Below, piece after piece: positions 36,149 to 46,324 of a stretch of DNA of 64,000 nucleotides. The translations under genes were made by a program, and so were the position numbers. The notes beneath the pieces are model-generated. The model saw only the letters and a program-made list of their open reading frames with translations. It searched no databases and was not told the origin of the DNA. How positions within the stretch are numbered: the stretch's first letter is position 1; the number at the start of each line of letters is the position of its first letter. This stretch comes from Nitzschia sp. DOCU1 (taxonomy: Eukaryota; Bacillariophyta; Bacillariophyceae; Bacillariales; Bacillariaceae): contig OX595991.1 in assembly GCA_951394045.1 (NCBI GenBank), positions 186,001-250,000 on the forward strand. The letters are read 5' to 3'.

Positions 36149-37600
36149 ATGCCCCCATCAATGCAATCGCCCCACCAACCACAGCGGGACGACTTCGAAG
36201 CCCAAGAAGGGGCTTTGCCAGTGGCGTTTGAAAAGCTTCGAAGCAAGCTAGCCTCGGCGGACACACCCACGGTATGGCAGAAGAAAAAATGTGACATAAG
36301 CCAGGAAATTGGCAGATTGTCGTTGGCATCGGCAACAACAGATGAATTCCCAGTTTTATCCAAACAAGCCTCCTCTGCCGGTGAGATCAAAGCTATAAAC
36401 AAAGGAAGATTCCCCATGACTCCAAACGAATCTTCTAGTAGAAGAATGGCTCGCCAGAATTCCAGGGGGTCTATTCTCCCTGATGGAGGTACTGTTAACT
36501 CGCCTTCGCAGCGGCTCTCCGTGAACCGTAAATTCGCTTCGTTGACGTCTGAGAATCAGCTAGCGGTGGTCGCCTCCCTTGAAAAGGTGTTGTGTCCTTC
36601 CAAAGCTAGTCGGGGACGGGGCGAAACAACGACCTCCAACGACGATGTGCATCGCATTCGATCCAAAAGTCTCGACCGGTCGTCTAACCATTCAATGAGA
36701 ATGGTGGTGAAGAATGTGAGAGGAGATGAGAATCAGGAGGAAACAATAATTTCTCCTGTTCCTCGACGTGGAAGACGTCCACAGCTTTCTAGCAGCCTCA
36801 GTCGAAAATCTCTGCAACCAGTTGGACAGGAAGAGGGACGTCGGACCCGCTCGCGCAGCACTACACGAGCCAAAAGATCCAAGAGTCTGGACGCGTCCAG
36901 ATCTGCTTCCCGAAGGGGTAGTGTAGGTGCCACTACCCGCAATACAGAATCTAGCGACGACTTTGAAGTGCTTGCCATGTCGCCACGCAGGTCCTTTCGG
37001 GCGGGAGGGAGGAAACCATCCTCTAACATTGTGACAGATGACTCGACCCGACAAAACACCACACCCAGACGCATGCGACGATCGGACAGTGGACGAATCG
37101 TTGAAACACCAGGCGATGTTACCATCAACAACAATGAGCCATCCACTCCTCTCGAGCGCAGAAGAAGAATGCGTCGTACTAGTGACAGTGGATCAAACTT
37201 TGACCGCAGTGGCTCGGATCGCCATCTCGATGGATCTGTTCACTCTAGCTCCTCGGCCAATCGTCGTAGCGCAATGAACCGCTCCAATAGCGGCAAAGGT
37301 ATCGATACAGGTGGTTCAGATCACAATCTGAATGGGTCGACACACTCGTCCTCGTCTCGTCGTCGCCGGTTGCGCCGTTCCGAAAGCAATCCGCAGGGCG
37401 AAAGTGGTGCATCGAATTTGGCTCTAGGTAGCCAAGATGAGATAGATAGGAGTCAGCGCTCCCAATCAAATAGCAAAGAAAGTCGAACTCGGTCCAGGAG
37501 CTCGGAACGTCGACCACGCTCCTCAAGCGTTGTTCTCGTGTCTGATGCAACGCTGTCAGAACGTCCGTGGGCGAGGAAAGCTTATAAGGGCACCATGTAG
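36149..37600 (+). CDS. Ser/Arg-rich disordered protein
   Basis: 483 aa from ATG 36149 to TAG 37600. Almost the whole length is Ser/Arg-rich and disordered, with repeated R-R-x-S and R-S-x-S phospho-acceptor-like patterns (R-R-M-R-R-S-D-S-G, R-R-M-R-R-T-S-D-S-G). A two-fold internal repeat sits near 340-410 (S-D-R-H-L-D-G-S-V-H-S-S-S-S and S-D-H-N-L-N-G-S-T-H-S-S-S-S). The end (W-A-R-K-A-Y-K-G) resembles a short motif in the neighbouring gene at 38696. It may be a kinase-regulated scaffold or RNA-binding adaptor; this is inference. Confidence 0.75.
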   Translation: MPPSMQSPHQPQRDDFEAQEGALPVAFEKLRSKLASADTPTVWQKKKCDISQEIGRLSLASATTDEFPVLSKQASSAGEIKAINKGRFPMTPNESSSRRMARQNSRGSILPDGGTVNSPSQRLSVNRKFASLTSENQLAVVASLEKVLCPSKASRGRGETTTSNDDVHRIRSKSLDRSSNHSMRMVVKNVRGDENQEETIISPVPRRGRRPQLSSSLSRKSLQPVGQEEGRRTRSRSTTRAKRSKSLDASRSASRRGSVGATTRNTESSDDFEVLAMSPRRSFRAGGRKPSSNIVTDDSTRQNTTPRRMRRSDSGRIVETPGDVTINNNEPSTPLERRRRMRRTSDSGSNFDRSGSDRHLDGSVHSSSSANRRSAMNRSNSGKGIDTGGSDHNLNGSTHSSSSRRRRLRRSESNPQGESGASNLALGSQDEIDRSQRSQSNSKESRTRSRSSERRPRSSSVVLVSDATLSERPWARKAYKGTM

Positions 37601-38695
37601 ATAATCATTGTGATCCTTTTAGCCGGAGAGAACATCCAATTGTGGTGACGCCTTGAGCTAGTTGGTACATGGGTCTTTGGCTGTTCGTAGACAAAAGCCG
37701 TTTTCTTTGTTTTTCCATTGCGGCCCGTCCTCCTTTGAACTTGGTGTATGAGTGAAGACTGCTTTTCCCAGTCATAATGTAATTATCTGGAGCCAGCAGG
37801 CTGAGTAGATGACCTCGGGGAAGAGGCATCCATTTAGCAGCGTTCGAAATTGTCGCCAATGCCAGTGGAATGATGCTTTGGTTCCAACCCCCGGTGGCTG
37901 CTTGATGATGCTGGATGGCTACCAGCAGCCTGCCACCGGAAGCAATCATCGAACCTGGGAGAGAATATCAAGGCATTGTGCCAAATGGTCAAGACGATAT
38001 GTCGACTCTGATGCAGGAATAGTGTGGCTGAAGGAGATGATGCTTGTGATGAAGGAACAGCGGCTTCATCGTGGTGAAAGCGTTTGACGATTTTTGCATT
38101 CGAAGGGATCATCATGCCGGGTTTTTCATGATTGCAGAAACGATGGCGTTCGTTAGTGAAGGGCACTGGAGCGCCCGACTACCGGTAGGGTCATAGCGAA
38201 TCTAGTGCTTTATGTCCAACAAAGGTGGGTCTTCCTAGAATTCCTTATGTCTGGAAATTCATAATAGCCCACACAATTTTGTTTTCTCTTCCTTCTCAAC
38301 AACACAGCAGGGCAATAATAGATGACACAATTGATACTTTCCATCCGTGCATACGTTATGTATCTCTTTCACGAGTTCCGTTGTCCCATTACGACCGGAA
38401 TTCTGGTGGCATTTCTACTTTCCTCCTTCCTACCGGTAGTGAAGACAACTCACTTTCAGCCGAGTCGTTTCGGTCTTGCGGCGGACATGTTCGTGTTGCG
38501 AGGCTCGCGTTCTTCAACGATGGCCTTTTTCTATTCACCGAGCGGCCATGACGCCCAGGCAGAAAGCACCCCCACTGCTTATATGTGCAAGCATAACGAG
38601 CACATCTTCTTTTCCTTTCTGACCATCAGCAGCTTACAGATCAGTGAATGAGACTTCAGATCACGAAAGGAAGGATCTAAAAGACAGTGTCAACC
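37601..38695. other. intergenic with two CTACCGGTAG palindromes
   Basis: The palindromes are at 38179 and 38430, the latter 266 bp upstream of the next ATG. No gene is supported. Confidence 0.4.
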
Positions 38696-40696
38696 ATGCC
38701 GTTCCGACCCGATGAGAGCTCGGCTCTTTTCAGCATCATGTCCTTCAACGAGCCAAGTTTTGACCCTACCACACGATCACATGCCTCTGGGGACTTGGGC
38801 AATTTCTTTATGGAGGGTATTGCGGAGGATGATTCTGGGGACTTGAACGATTTCTTTATGGAGGGTATTGCGGAGGAGAAAATGTCTCCCCATCGGGAAA
38901 TATGCGTGGAGGATCTAGCCCCGCCTCCTCTAGCTTATCTTTCGAGCCCAGACTCGTCTCCCGATGGGACCGAGTCTCCTCGTAAAGTGATAAGGACCAA
39001 GACAGACGACAAGATCAAAATCAATTTGTCCTCAAAACCATCACGTGGGGGTCCGGATGATGGGCACAATCACCAATCCAGCCGGCGTCGGTCGGGAAAT
39101 AATTCTTCACGCCTGGGTTCCGAAGAAGGCAGCAGCGGGGATAGAAGAAAATCGCGCAGTTCATCTGCTTCTCCCCACAGTCACCGGTCTTCTAGAAGGT
39201 GTAGTGCTCCGAATTATGGTGGCAACACTGAAGGGACCAACGCTACCTCTTCTGCTTCTCCACACCGCCATCGGTCGTCCAGAAGACTTAGTGCTCCGAA
39301 CAAGACATCGGAATCTGTATTGACAAGTCCAGGGGGGAACAGTGAAGCAAGTAGTGGCTCCCGCCGTGCATCTTCGGCAGGTGGAACTTCGAGGCGGAAT
39401 CTTTTGGTCACTTCTGAGCTCCCTGGAGTCTACAGCAACAGCAAAAATCACGACGCTACAGACAGAGAACCCATTCTTCGCCGGCGTCTCTCTGGACGTG
39501 AAAGAAGGTTGACTTCTACTAACGAAGAGAAAGAAGAGAATTTCGTTCAAGAATCCCCCAGGCGATCCTCGAGAGGCAAAGACTTCCAGACTGGTTCTTC
39601 AACTCTGGCTCAAACAACACGAGCCTCGCGAAGGAATCTTTTGGCAGAAACACCACCTCCCCCGCCGCCTGATTTTAGGACACCCAGTCCCCTCACCAAC
39701 GGCAATCGGAAGTCTCTGGCTAGATCCGCTAGTGAGGACAATGAGCTTCTGAAGAGTGCTGGAAGCTCAGCAAGTAATCCTTCTCGTCGTAGCCTCCTGA
39801 CTAGCTCTTCAAAGGATACTCCAAGGAATGGTCCAGGAGGACGCAAGCTCCCAGGACGAGCCGCCAGTGACGAAATTGGTACTTTATCTCGCTCGTCGCA
39901 GTCCCGACGAAATCTATTGCAACAACCTTCGGCGCAGTCGCCTGCCACGTCTACCAATAGGAGACAGAGCGACTCTCGCAGTCGCAGTCCGTCCCATAGT
40001 CGGCGCAGTGTGAGAAACTCTGCATCCCGCGCAGACAGGGATAACGGACATCGCCGCAGCCATTCTACCGAGAGGAAGCGGGAGCGAAGTAGATCCGCAG
40101 ATCGCAAGAGCAGTTCGAAGGGAACCCGAAGTCGCTCAAAGACTCGAGATCGTCGAAGCTCTACCGACGATGGATCCCGAAGAGATCGAAGGGCGACTAG
40201 TCCCAAGGACCGCAAACCCAGAGCGAGGTCCAAGTCTCGTGACGCGTCCACACGACGAAGTAGGATCTCTGCAGCCGCCAGGAACAAAAAGGATCCTCCC
40301 GACGCTGTAGCTTCTTTGTTTGCGGCTCGGGCGGCAGCAAAGAAGCTCTCTCCTTACTTATTCGAATCAAATGAACCTCAACAATTGGCTCACAAGAAAA
40401 GTGTTTGCATCGCTGAGGATTCTCCAGCGTGGGCATCGCCAAGACGAGAAGTTCCATCGCCCCGTTCGTCATCATCCAGCTCTCCGTACATTCTGAGTCA
40501 GAAGGCATATAAAGACAAGAAGGAGGAGAGCAAAGCAAGGCGATCGAGCATTATGAAATCCTTGAAAGACTTGTTAATGGAGCAAGGTGATCAAGAAAAT
40601 CTGAAGTTGGAGGTTCAACAGGACGGCACCAGGCGCTTGGTGATGGATTTGAGCGACTTGCACAGTGTGATGGAAGAGTTTGGCATTCATCGGTAA
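38696..40696 (+). CDS. Ser/Arg-rich (RS-like) disordered protein
   Basis: 666 aa from the first ATG (38696); the frame starts three codons earlier on GTG. Residues 31-62 carry a tandem pair of S-G-D-L-x-x-F-F-M-E-G-I-A-E, a hydrophobic-acidic motif that could bind a partner. The middle holds paired S-S-A-S-P-H-x-H-R-S-S-R-R segments and many R-R-N-L-L motifs. Around 430-540 it becomes RS/RD-rich (S-R-S-R-S-P-S-H-S-R-R, R-R-D-R-R-A-T-S), as in SR-type splicing factors, but no RRM is present. The C-terminus is a more ordered region (I-M-K-S-L-K-D-L-L-M-E-Q, L-V-M-D-L-S-D-L-H-S-V-M-E-E-F-G-I). Probably a paralogue-style neighbour of the 36149 gene. Confidence 0.78.
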   Translation: MPFRPDESSALFSIMSFNEPSFDPTTRSHASGDLGNFFMEGIAEDDSGDLNDFFMEGIAEEKMSPHREICVEDLAPPPLAYLSSPDSSPDGTESPRKVIRTKTDDKIKINLSSKPSRGGPDDGHNHQSSRRRSGNNSSRLGSEEGSSGDRRKSRSSSASPHSHRSSRRCSAPNYGGNTEGTNATSSASPHRHRSSRRLSAPNKTSESVLTSPGGNSEASSGSRRASSAGGTSRRNLLVTSELPGVYSNSKNHDATDREPILRRRLSGRERRLTSTNEEKEENFVQESPRRSSRGKDFQTGSSTLAQTTRASRRNLLAETPPPPPPDFRTPSPLTNGNRKSLARSASEDNELLKSAGSSASNPSRRSLLTSSSKDTPRNGPGGRKLPGRAASDEIGTLSRSSQSRRNLLQQPSAQSPATSTNRRQSDSRSRSPSHSRRSVRNSASRADRDNGHRRSHSTERKRERSRSADRKSSSKGTRSRSKTRDRRSSTDDGSRRDRRATSPKDRKPRARSKSRDASTRRSRISAAARNKKDPPDAVASLFAARAAAKKLSPYLFESNEPQQLAHKKSVCIAEDSPAWASPRREVPSPRSSSSSSPYILSQKAYKDKKEESKARRSSIMKSLKDLLMEQGDQENLKLEVQQDGTRRLVMDLSDLHSVMEEFGIHR

Positions 40697-40933
40697 TTTT
40701 CAAAAGGGGTGTTGTGGGAGAGGGGAGCTGTTGCTGGTACTAGAAGATTCTAATAGTGGGCAAAGTTTACAACAAAACAGAATACTTGATAGCAAAGTTG
40801 CTTATAGCAGTTGTAGGAGTAACCGTCGCACGGTTCATCCATCCATACTTTACCTGGGAACTGCGCGTTCTCAAGTCTTGTTACAGTAAGCTCGTTCTAG
40901 AATGGAAGCTTTGGTAGTTTGCCCAAGTAGATA

Positions 40934-42985
40934 CTAATCCTCTTGTTGTTGTTGTTGTTGTTGGAGTTCGACTTGTTGATCATTTCTTCCTCGAATTTGT
41001 CGACCAAGAAGTCGCTTCCTTCCACCCGCGGCCGCTGCTGCTCCACCCCGCGTACCCCCAACCTTGTTTTTTTGTACAGTGGGGATCGGCCGACAATTTC
41101 TGGTTCCATCTTCGGAAACTCCAAGGCATCGACCCGAACAGCATTCGGCATTCGACGTGCAACTGGCAAAATTTGCAACGCAATTCTGCCCAGCACTACC
41201 GCCATTTTCCTCAAGGACGGCACTGGGGCCGCCACAGGGTGGATCAAAGTTATTCACAATATACTCAAAGGCAGCCTCGGCCTGCACTAATCCATATCCG
41301 AATTCATCGTCGCGACCGGGCTGGCCCAAATCGCGTGCACTCAACGACAGTGCTTCTCGAATCTGCCAATTGGTACAGGCCGGTCGGGCTGCCCAAATCT
41401 TAACAGCAGCTCCCGCCACATGGGGCGTGGCCATGGACGTGCCATCCAAAAAGCCATAGGAGGGCGATGCTGGTTGCAAGGTGGCAGTCGTCGATGCTAT
41501 TACGTCGAGCAGTAACAATCCATCTTCACGAGAAATGGCAAAGGTTGGAATGTCCACTCCTTTGCGGTCTTCTGTCAAACTACCACCATACATTTCATCT
41601 TCATTATTGAAGATAAATGCAGCCACCCCTTGTCCGCGTTGACAATTCAACGCCTTTTCCCAGAAGAAAGTAATACCTCGTTCGATAATACAAGCCTTAC
41701 CAACGGCATCTTGACAGGCATTAAAGCCTAGCTCACAATTGACAAGCGACAGTTGGGATTGCAACAGCGAAGCAGGTGCATCGAGAGAATATTGCATCAG
41801 GGCCGCGTCCACAAGAATTTGGAGTGAAGTCAAACGCAAGGCATTGGTCGTAATGGTACTCAATACATTGACGCCTGGAGCCGCAATGTCGACTTGACTA
41901 TTGTATTGTGAAAAATTGGCCCGTTGATCCAAACTTTCCGTGGTAGCTGCCACACTCATGACGCTATCCAAGGATGCCGGAAAGGCAAATTGATCCGTGC
42001 CTTCATTTCCAGCTGCCGCTACCATCAATACACCTTCCTTATCCCAGAGATTAATGTAGACGTCTCGATCTACTTGTTCCAAGGTTTCGGTACTTCCCAA
42101 ACTCATATTAATGACACGTGCACCTTGATCGGCACACCATTCGACGGCTTGTGAAATAAAGGAGGCATCTTGAATGCCCTGATCGTCAAAAGTTCGAGCG
42201 ATCAATAAACAAATCCCTTGCGCGTGGGCATCGGGAAGAACCCCCACAACCCCCACTCCATTATTGGCCAGAGCCAAAATCGTACCGGTCACGTGTGTGC
42301 CATGGGCCGAGGCTGGAGTGGGATTATACCACTGGGCAGTGTCCGGCAAACCAAAGGTGGATCCACGAATACTTGCATCATCAGTCTGCGAGTAAGGAAT
42401 GTCTGGGTGTGCCACCAACAATCCCGAATCGACCACGCAGACTTTGAAACTGTTGGGGTCAGCGCAGCTGCTGCTGTCGGTGTAGAAAGGCTTCGGAATG
42501 ACAGGCGAAGTTCCCTGGATGGCCTCAATGCCATAGGGCAAAATCTCCGTCTTGCTCGCTTCATTACTAAACAAACGCATCTTGGTATCTTTGGTAATGC
42601 TGGATACGCGGGGGTCGCTCGTATGATTGCGTTGGAATTCTTCCAAGTCGGAAGCAGGAATAGTCATGGCAATAGCGTGACTCCGTCGATAGCGATAGAC
42701 ACGCTGTCGTCTGGGGTGGTGGAAGAACCACGGCCGATCCGACAGCGATGACGAGGACGAACGATCAACGTTATTATTCGGCGCCATGGAATCCCAAAAC
42801 GATTCCTGGTCCTCTTTGGATTTTAATCGGACAATGATACGAATTAAATCTTCGTCGCTATTGTTCGTAGAAGCAGCATCGTCGGCGGCTTGTGCATGGC
42901 AGCCAAAGTCCTGACGACATGATAAGAGCAAAAGCAGTACGGTAGCCCACAAAAGCCCCCGGTTTCGACCTATTCTTTGTAGCAT
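40934..42985 (-). CDS. secreted subtilisin-family (S8) protease with PA domain and Cys-knot-like tail
   Basis: 683 aa from ATG 42985. A signal peptide with core L-L-W-A-T-V-L-L-L-L-L-S-C opens the protein, followed by an I9-like prodomain (~45-145). The catalytic triad is D186 (V-V-D-S-G), H228 (H-G-T-H-V-T-G) and S517 (G-T-S-M-A-T-P-H-V-A-G), with oxyanion N327 (A-A-A-G-N-E-G). A protease-associated-type insertion (~410-500) sits between N and S. After the catalytic domain, residues ~602-631 hold six Cys in a C-x6-C-x5-CC-x3-C-type spacing like small knottins, then a basic Gly/Arg stretch and a poly-Gln end. All active-site residues are present, so activity is expected. The gene ends tail to tail with the 38696 gene (237 bp apart). 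Confidence 0.92.
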   Translation of the reverse strand: MLQRIGRNRGLLWATVLLLLLSCRQDFGCHAQAADDAASTNNSDEDLIRIIVRLKSKEDQESFWDSMAPNNNVDRSSSSSLSDRPWFFHHPRRQRVYRYRRSHAIAMTIPASDLEEFQRNHTSDPRVSSITKDTKMRLFSNEASKTEILPYGIEAIQGTSPVIPKPFYTDSSSCADPNSFKVCVVDSGLLVAHPDIPYSQTDDASIRGSTFGLPDTAQWYNPTPASAHGTHVTGTILALANNGVGVVGVLPDAHAQGICLLIARTFDDQGIQDASFISQAVEWCADQGARVINMSLGSTETLEQVDRDVYINLWDKEGVLMVAAAGNEGTDQFAFPASLDSVMSVAATTESLDQRANFSQYNSQVDIAAPGVNVLSTITTNALRLTSLQILVDAALMQYSLDAPASLLQSQLSLVNCELGFNACQDAVGKACIIERGITFFWEKALNCQRGQGVAAFIFNNEDEMYGGSLTEDRKGVDIPTFAISREDGLLLLDVIASTTATLQPASPSYGFLDGTSMATPHVAGAAVKIWAARPACTNWQIREALSLSARDLGQPGRDDEFGYGLVQAEAAFEYIVNNFDPPCGGPSAVLEENGGSAGQNCVANFASCTSNAECCSGRCLGVSEDGTRNCRPIPTVQKNKVGGTRGGAAAAAGGRKRLLGRQIRGRNDQQVELQQQQQQQED

Positions 42986-43843
42986 GGTTTGTGCTGTGCG
43001 GATTTTCGGTCTGCAGATGCAAATGAGAATATCGGCACTACAGTAGCAGAGGCCGAACAACAGCAACGATGAAAGTCGCTCTTACTACGAGTAGACCGAG
43101 ACAGAGAGGCTTCCACACAAAGCAGCAGCTCTGGCTATTCTATGCTTTCAGCAGAGAAGCAAACTTGTTATCTTGTGTGGTTGCTGCTACGTCTTGGTGC
43201 CTGCACCACCACCACATGTTCATCGGCGTTTTCATCAGCGTGTACATGTGGTGGGATTTTTCTTCGTCTTTTTCGGCTACCTCATCACTGTATTTGAAGA
43301 TACTCAAACACACGACTATCCAAATCGTTGGACACCGGCCGACGCAGTGTGACATGAAAGCACACGTAATAGGGTATACTAAGTCTTTGTCAATCGTGTC
43401 ATTCAGTAACGATATCGAAGGATTTAGCTCGTTGGAACCTCGTTGGGCCCAACTTCGTCTACTCCTGCTTTCTCCCTCCGACATTTTTTTGAAAAAGGTG
43501 ATGATGTCATCGCCATCCACAGTCAGCTTCGCAGCCCGCCAAGACTTTGGCGAGAGGGGGTGTCACATAGGGAACAATCGTTTGGGGGCACCCTGTTCAT
43601 TGCATTCAGTCCCTTGAAAGTTCCCCAAGTTCACACGACCATAAGTAAATACAGTCTGATGAGTCCAGTATACGAATCACATGACGTGGCAAGAATGGAT
43701 CCGGCCAAAATAGGATTCGCCGTTCCCGCAAGGCAACTCTTTCTTTTATGCCGAGGCATCAAAAGCAAAGATGCAAAAATGCCACCGACATATTCACAAT
43801 TTCTTCGTTTGGAATACTTTATTGATTTCTCAAGTTTCAAACA
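42986..43843. promoter_or_regulatory. shared upstream region of two divergent secreted proteases
   Basis: 858 bp lie between the subtilase ATG (minus) and the chymotrypsin-fold protease ATG (plus). A 182-codon plus frame from 43069 lies inside but is rich in His, Trp and Ser without domain features and is not called. Shared regulation is an inference from the arrangement. Confidence 0.35.
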
Positions 43844-44990
43844 ATGGTGCAACGTCGTTCTATTCTCTTTGTAATTCTATCCGTCTCCGCCTCACTGCCA
43901 TGGGCGGTGCTGGGTCGATTGGGGAAACCACCATTGACAGCAGTAGGCGAACGGCATGAGGACGAGCACGACTTGCGATCATTGTACGACGAAGGAACCG
44001 ACGCGCCAGAATATATCATCAATGGGTGGGACTCAAATCAGGGGCGATTTCCGTACTATGTTGCCATCTATCGAAGCAGTGGCTCCTTTATTTGCGGTGG
44101 TTCTTTGATTGCGCCGGACATCGTCCTCACTGCGGCGCATTGCAACGAAGATCTGGGCAAAGTCATCATTGGAAAGTACACAAGTACTGGCTACTCCGAT
44201 GGATCCGAAGAGATTGAAATTGCTCAAGTGTATGAGCATAGCTCGTGGAATCGTGATACAAAACAATACGATCAAATGCTGCTCAAGCTTAAATCTCAGT
44301 CATCTCATGCGTATCTTAAGAACGTTAACGCGGATAACAATGTCCCCGCTACCCAGGGCACCCAGATCACTGTTATTGGATTGGGAACAACAAATGTCAA
44401 GGAAAACACCCGCCCCTCAGTTCTTCAACAGTTCACTGCCTCCTATCTTCCCAACAGCCAGTGCGCAGCATCGAGCACCAAGGATTACAGCTACACAAGA
44501 GACGTCAAGGACGATCACCTCTGTCTTGCAGGAAGCGGCGGCCAGTGCTATGGAGACTCGGGAGGTCCTGTTATTCTAATGGGATCAACGGCAGATGAAG
44601 ACATTCAGGTTGGAATTGTCTCATGGTAAGTAAGGCCACAGGGCCGGATGACAAAGTGACGACACTACAGCACTCCTTTCCTAACGATTCTTTCAATGCT
44701 ATAATAGGGGCGTTGATTGTGGAACGCAGGGACTACCATCGGTGGCATCGCGAACCGCCATTTCCACGTGGATCAAAGATACCACTTGTGCCCTGTCCGC
44801 CGCGCCTCCTTCGGGCCTTTGTGGTAGCGCCAGCTTCAATGGTGATGATAGAAGTTTAACTTCTGCTCCGGTCCCATCAGCGGCTGTAAATGTCGTTCCA
44901 GCCCCATCAGCAGCTCCCACTTGGGAGCCGACTTCGGGTCCTACTGGTAACGCAACATTTGTCCCATCGGGAGATGTTACTGATTCGTAG
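43844..44990 (+). CDS. secreted chymotrypsin-fold (S1) serine protease, two exons
   Basis: Exons 43844-44625 and 44708-44990 (82-bp intron with GTAAGT donor) give 354 aa. A signal peptide is at 1-24. The mature start is likely I-I-N-G-W near 58. The triad is H99 (T-A-A-H-C), D143 (Y-D-Q-M-L-L-K-L) and S239 (C-Y-G-D-S-G-G-P-V). The exon junction falls in the conserved G-I-V-S-W-G, followed by V-D-C-G. The residue six before the catalytic Ser, which sets trypsin specificity when it is Asp, is Gly here, so Lys/Arg preference is not expected. The tail after ~290 is Ser/Pro/Ala-rich. It is divergent from the subtilase gene. Confidence 0.92.
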
Positions 44991-45631
44991 TAGTCTTCTT
45001 TGGACGGCAACTGCTACATCGATAATGACTTTGTATCAACCACTCGGGCTGATACACTTTGGTCATACTAGCAAACCATAGCTCTATAGTCTTTTGATTA
45101 TAAGTATATACTTCTAGTGGCAGTCAGTGCTTCGGGGGGCCGAACAACAACACCTACAACTACTACCAAACGGCCAAAGCACTGCAACAGCACCTAGCTC
45201 ATCAAGGAAAGCATACAAGCGAGAATTGATTATTCGTTGTGCTGGTGGTTCAGCAGTTGACGCAGCATGACGTATGACGGGATGGTATGAAAAGCTCGAG
45301 AGCACTTGAGGAAGATTCCATCCAAAGTCGAAGGCTGCTGGTACAACAACGGTCAGTCGCAAAAACTGGGAATACGAATGCTTTGCATGTCCTTCCGTCT
45401 TTTTTTGCACTACGTGACGAAACATCCAGCAAAACGTTCTTTGAGTAGGACTTGTCGGGTATAGATGCACATCCAGGGGGGCTCTGGTGCAATGTCGTCG
45501 TCCATCAACTTGTTCGGCCCATCATGAAGGAAGCTAGTGAAATAATAAGAAATGGCATTGCGCGGCAATGTAGGGACGCCAGACGAGATAGCGTACCAAC
45601 GAATGTAGTGGTTTGGACTTATGTATCATGA
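44991..45631. other. intergenic, nothing firm
   Basis: No coding or RNA signal recognised between the protease and the minus-strand flavin-reductase-like gene. Confidence 0.4.
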
Positions 45632-46324
45632 TCATAGAATGCCTTGATCTCGAAGCCATCCAGTATATAATACTTGCGGCGCATCCAACGGGTCCGGGGG
45701 TCCATCCTCCACAGAGGTCCATTCCAAGGCATTGGTGTCGGCGTTCCACTTTCCTATTTGCGTTACTTGACAAATCACAACCAAATGGTCGCCCGCGTCG
45801 ATCTTTGACTGTGGATTGTGGATGGTCATTTCCAAATACGTGGCACAATGAGGCAACACTTGGATTGGACGACTACTAGCGGTCATCGAAGCCTCCTTCC
45901 ACGAAACTCCTGCGTCTAGACACGCTTGTTGCTTGTCAATGGCTTTTCCGGGTTGTTTGCCTAAAATCGGTAAAAGTGACGGATGATTGTGTTTTCTCGT
46001 TAATAATTGCAAAATGCCCGTGCCATGTTCCATAAAGGATTCCATGGTAAGCGTATCATAGTACAATGCCAAGCTCCAAAGTTTTGGTGAAATAGAAACG
46101 GGAGTACAAAAGGTCATGATATTCATGGACGTTGTTGCTTTTGACGAGCTACTGGTAGAAGCCGGGCATGCCAAGGACCAAACTGGCATGGAAATGGGTG
46201 GTGGCGGTGGAATGGGCGATGACGACGACGAAGCAAATGCTGCCCCTGCTGTCGCGAGGGACGACATTGACGACAACGACAAGAGCAGTGTCAATATAAG
46301 TCGCAATGTAGTGGTCGTAAACAT
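45632..46324 (-). CDS. plastid-type flavin-reductase-like (FMN-binding split-barrel) protein
   Basis: 230 aa from ATG 46324; the frame continues upstream only to a TTG. Residues 1-29 form a signal peptide (L-R-L-I-L-T-L-L-L-S-L-S) ending in a clear ASAFAP-like site, G-A-A then F30-A-S, with a Ser/Pro-rich transit stretch behind it. This is the usual bipartite presequence of diatom plastid proteins. The mature part matches the flavin-reductase-like fold: N-I-M-T-F-C-T-P-V-S-I-S-P-K-L-W-S-L-A-L, then T-G-I-L-Q-L-L-T-R-K-H and L-G-K-Q-P-G-K-A. The strand H-L-V-V-I-C-Q-V is near residue 190. It likely binds FMN; the substrate is unknown. Confidence 0.82.
   Translation of the reverse strand: MFTTTTLRLILTLLLSLSSMSSLATAGAAFASSSSSPIPPPPPISMPVWSLACPASTSSSSKATTSMNIMTFCTPVSISPKLWSLALYYDTLTMESFMEHGTGILQLLTRKHNHPSLLPILGKQPGKAIDKQQACLDAGVSWKEASMTASSRPIQVLPHCATYLEMTIHNPQSKIDAGDHLVVICQVTQIGKWNADTNALEWTSVEDGPPDPLDAPQVLYTGWLRDQGIL

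Noticed and set aside
39610..40287. 225-codon Leu/Arg-rich frame antisense to the RS-rich gene
   Set aside because: Complement of Ser/Arg codons automatically gives an open Leu/Arg/Ser-rich frame; no independent protein features.
43069..43617. 182-codon ATG frame between the two proteases
   Set aside because: Composition is not protein-like and it lies in the divergent promoter region; no domain or splice support.
45114..45470. 118-codon minus frame near the protease 3' flank
   Set aside because: No domain and non-protein-like composition.
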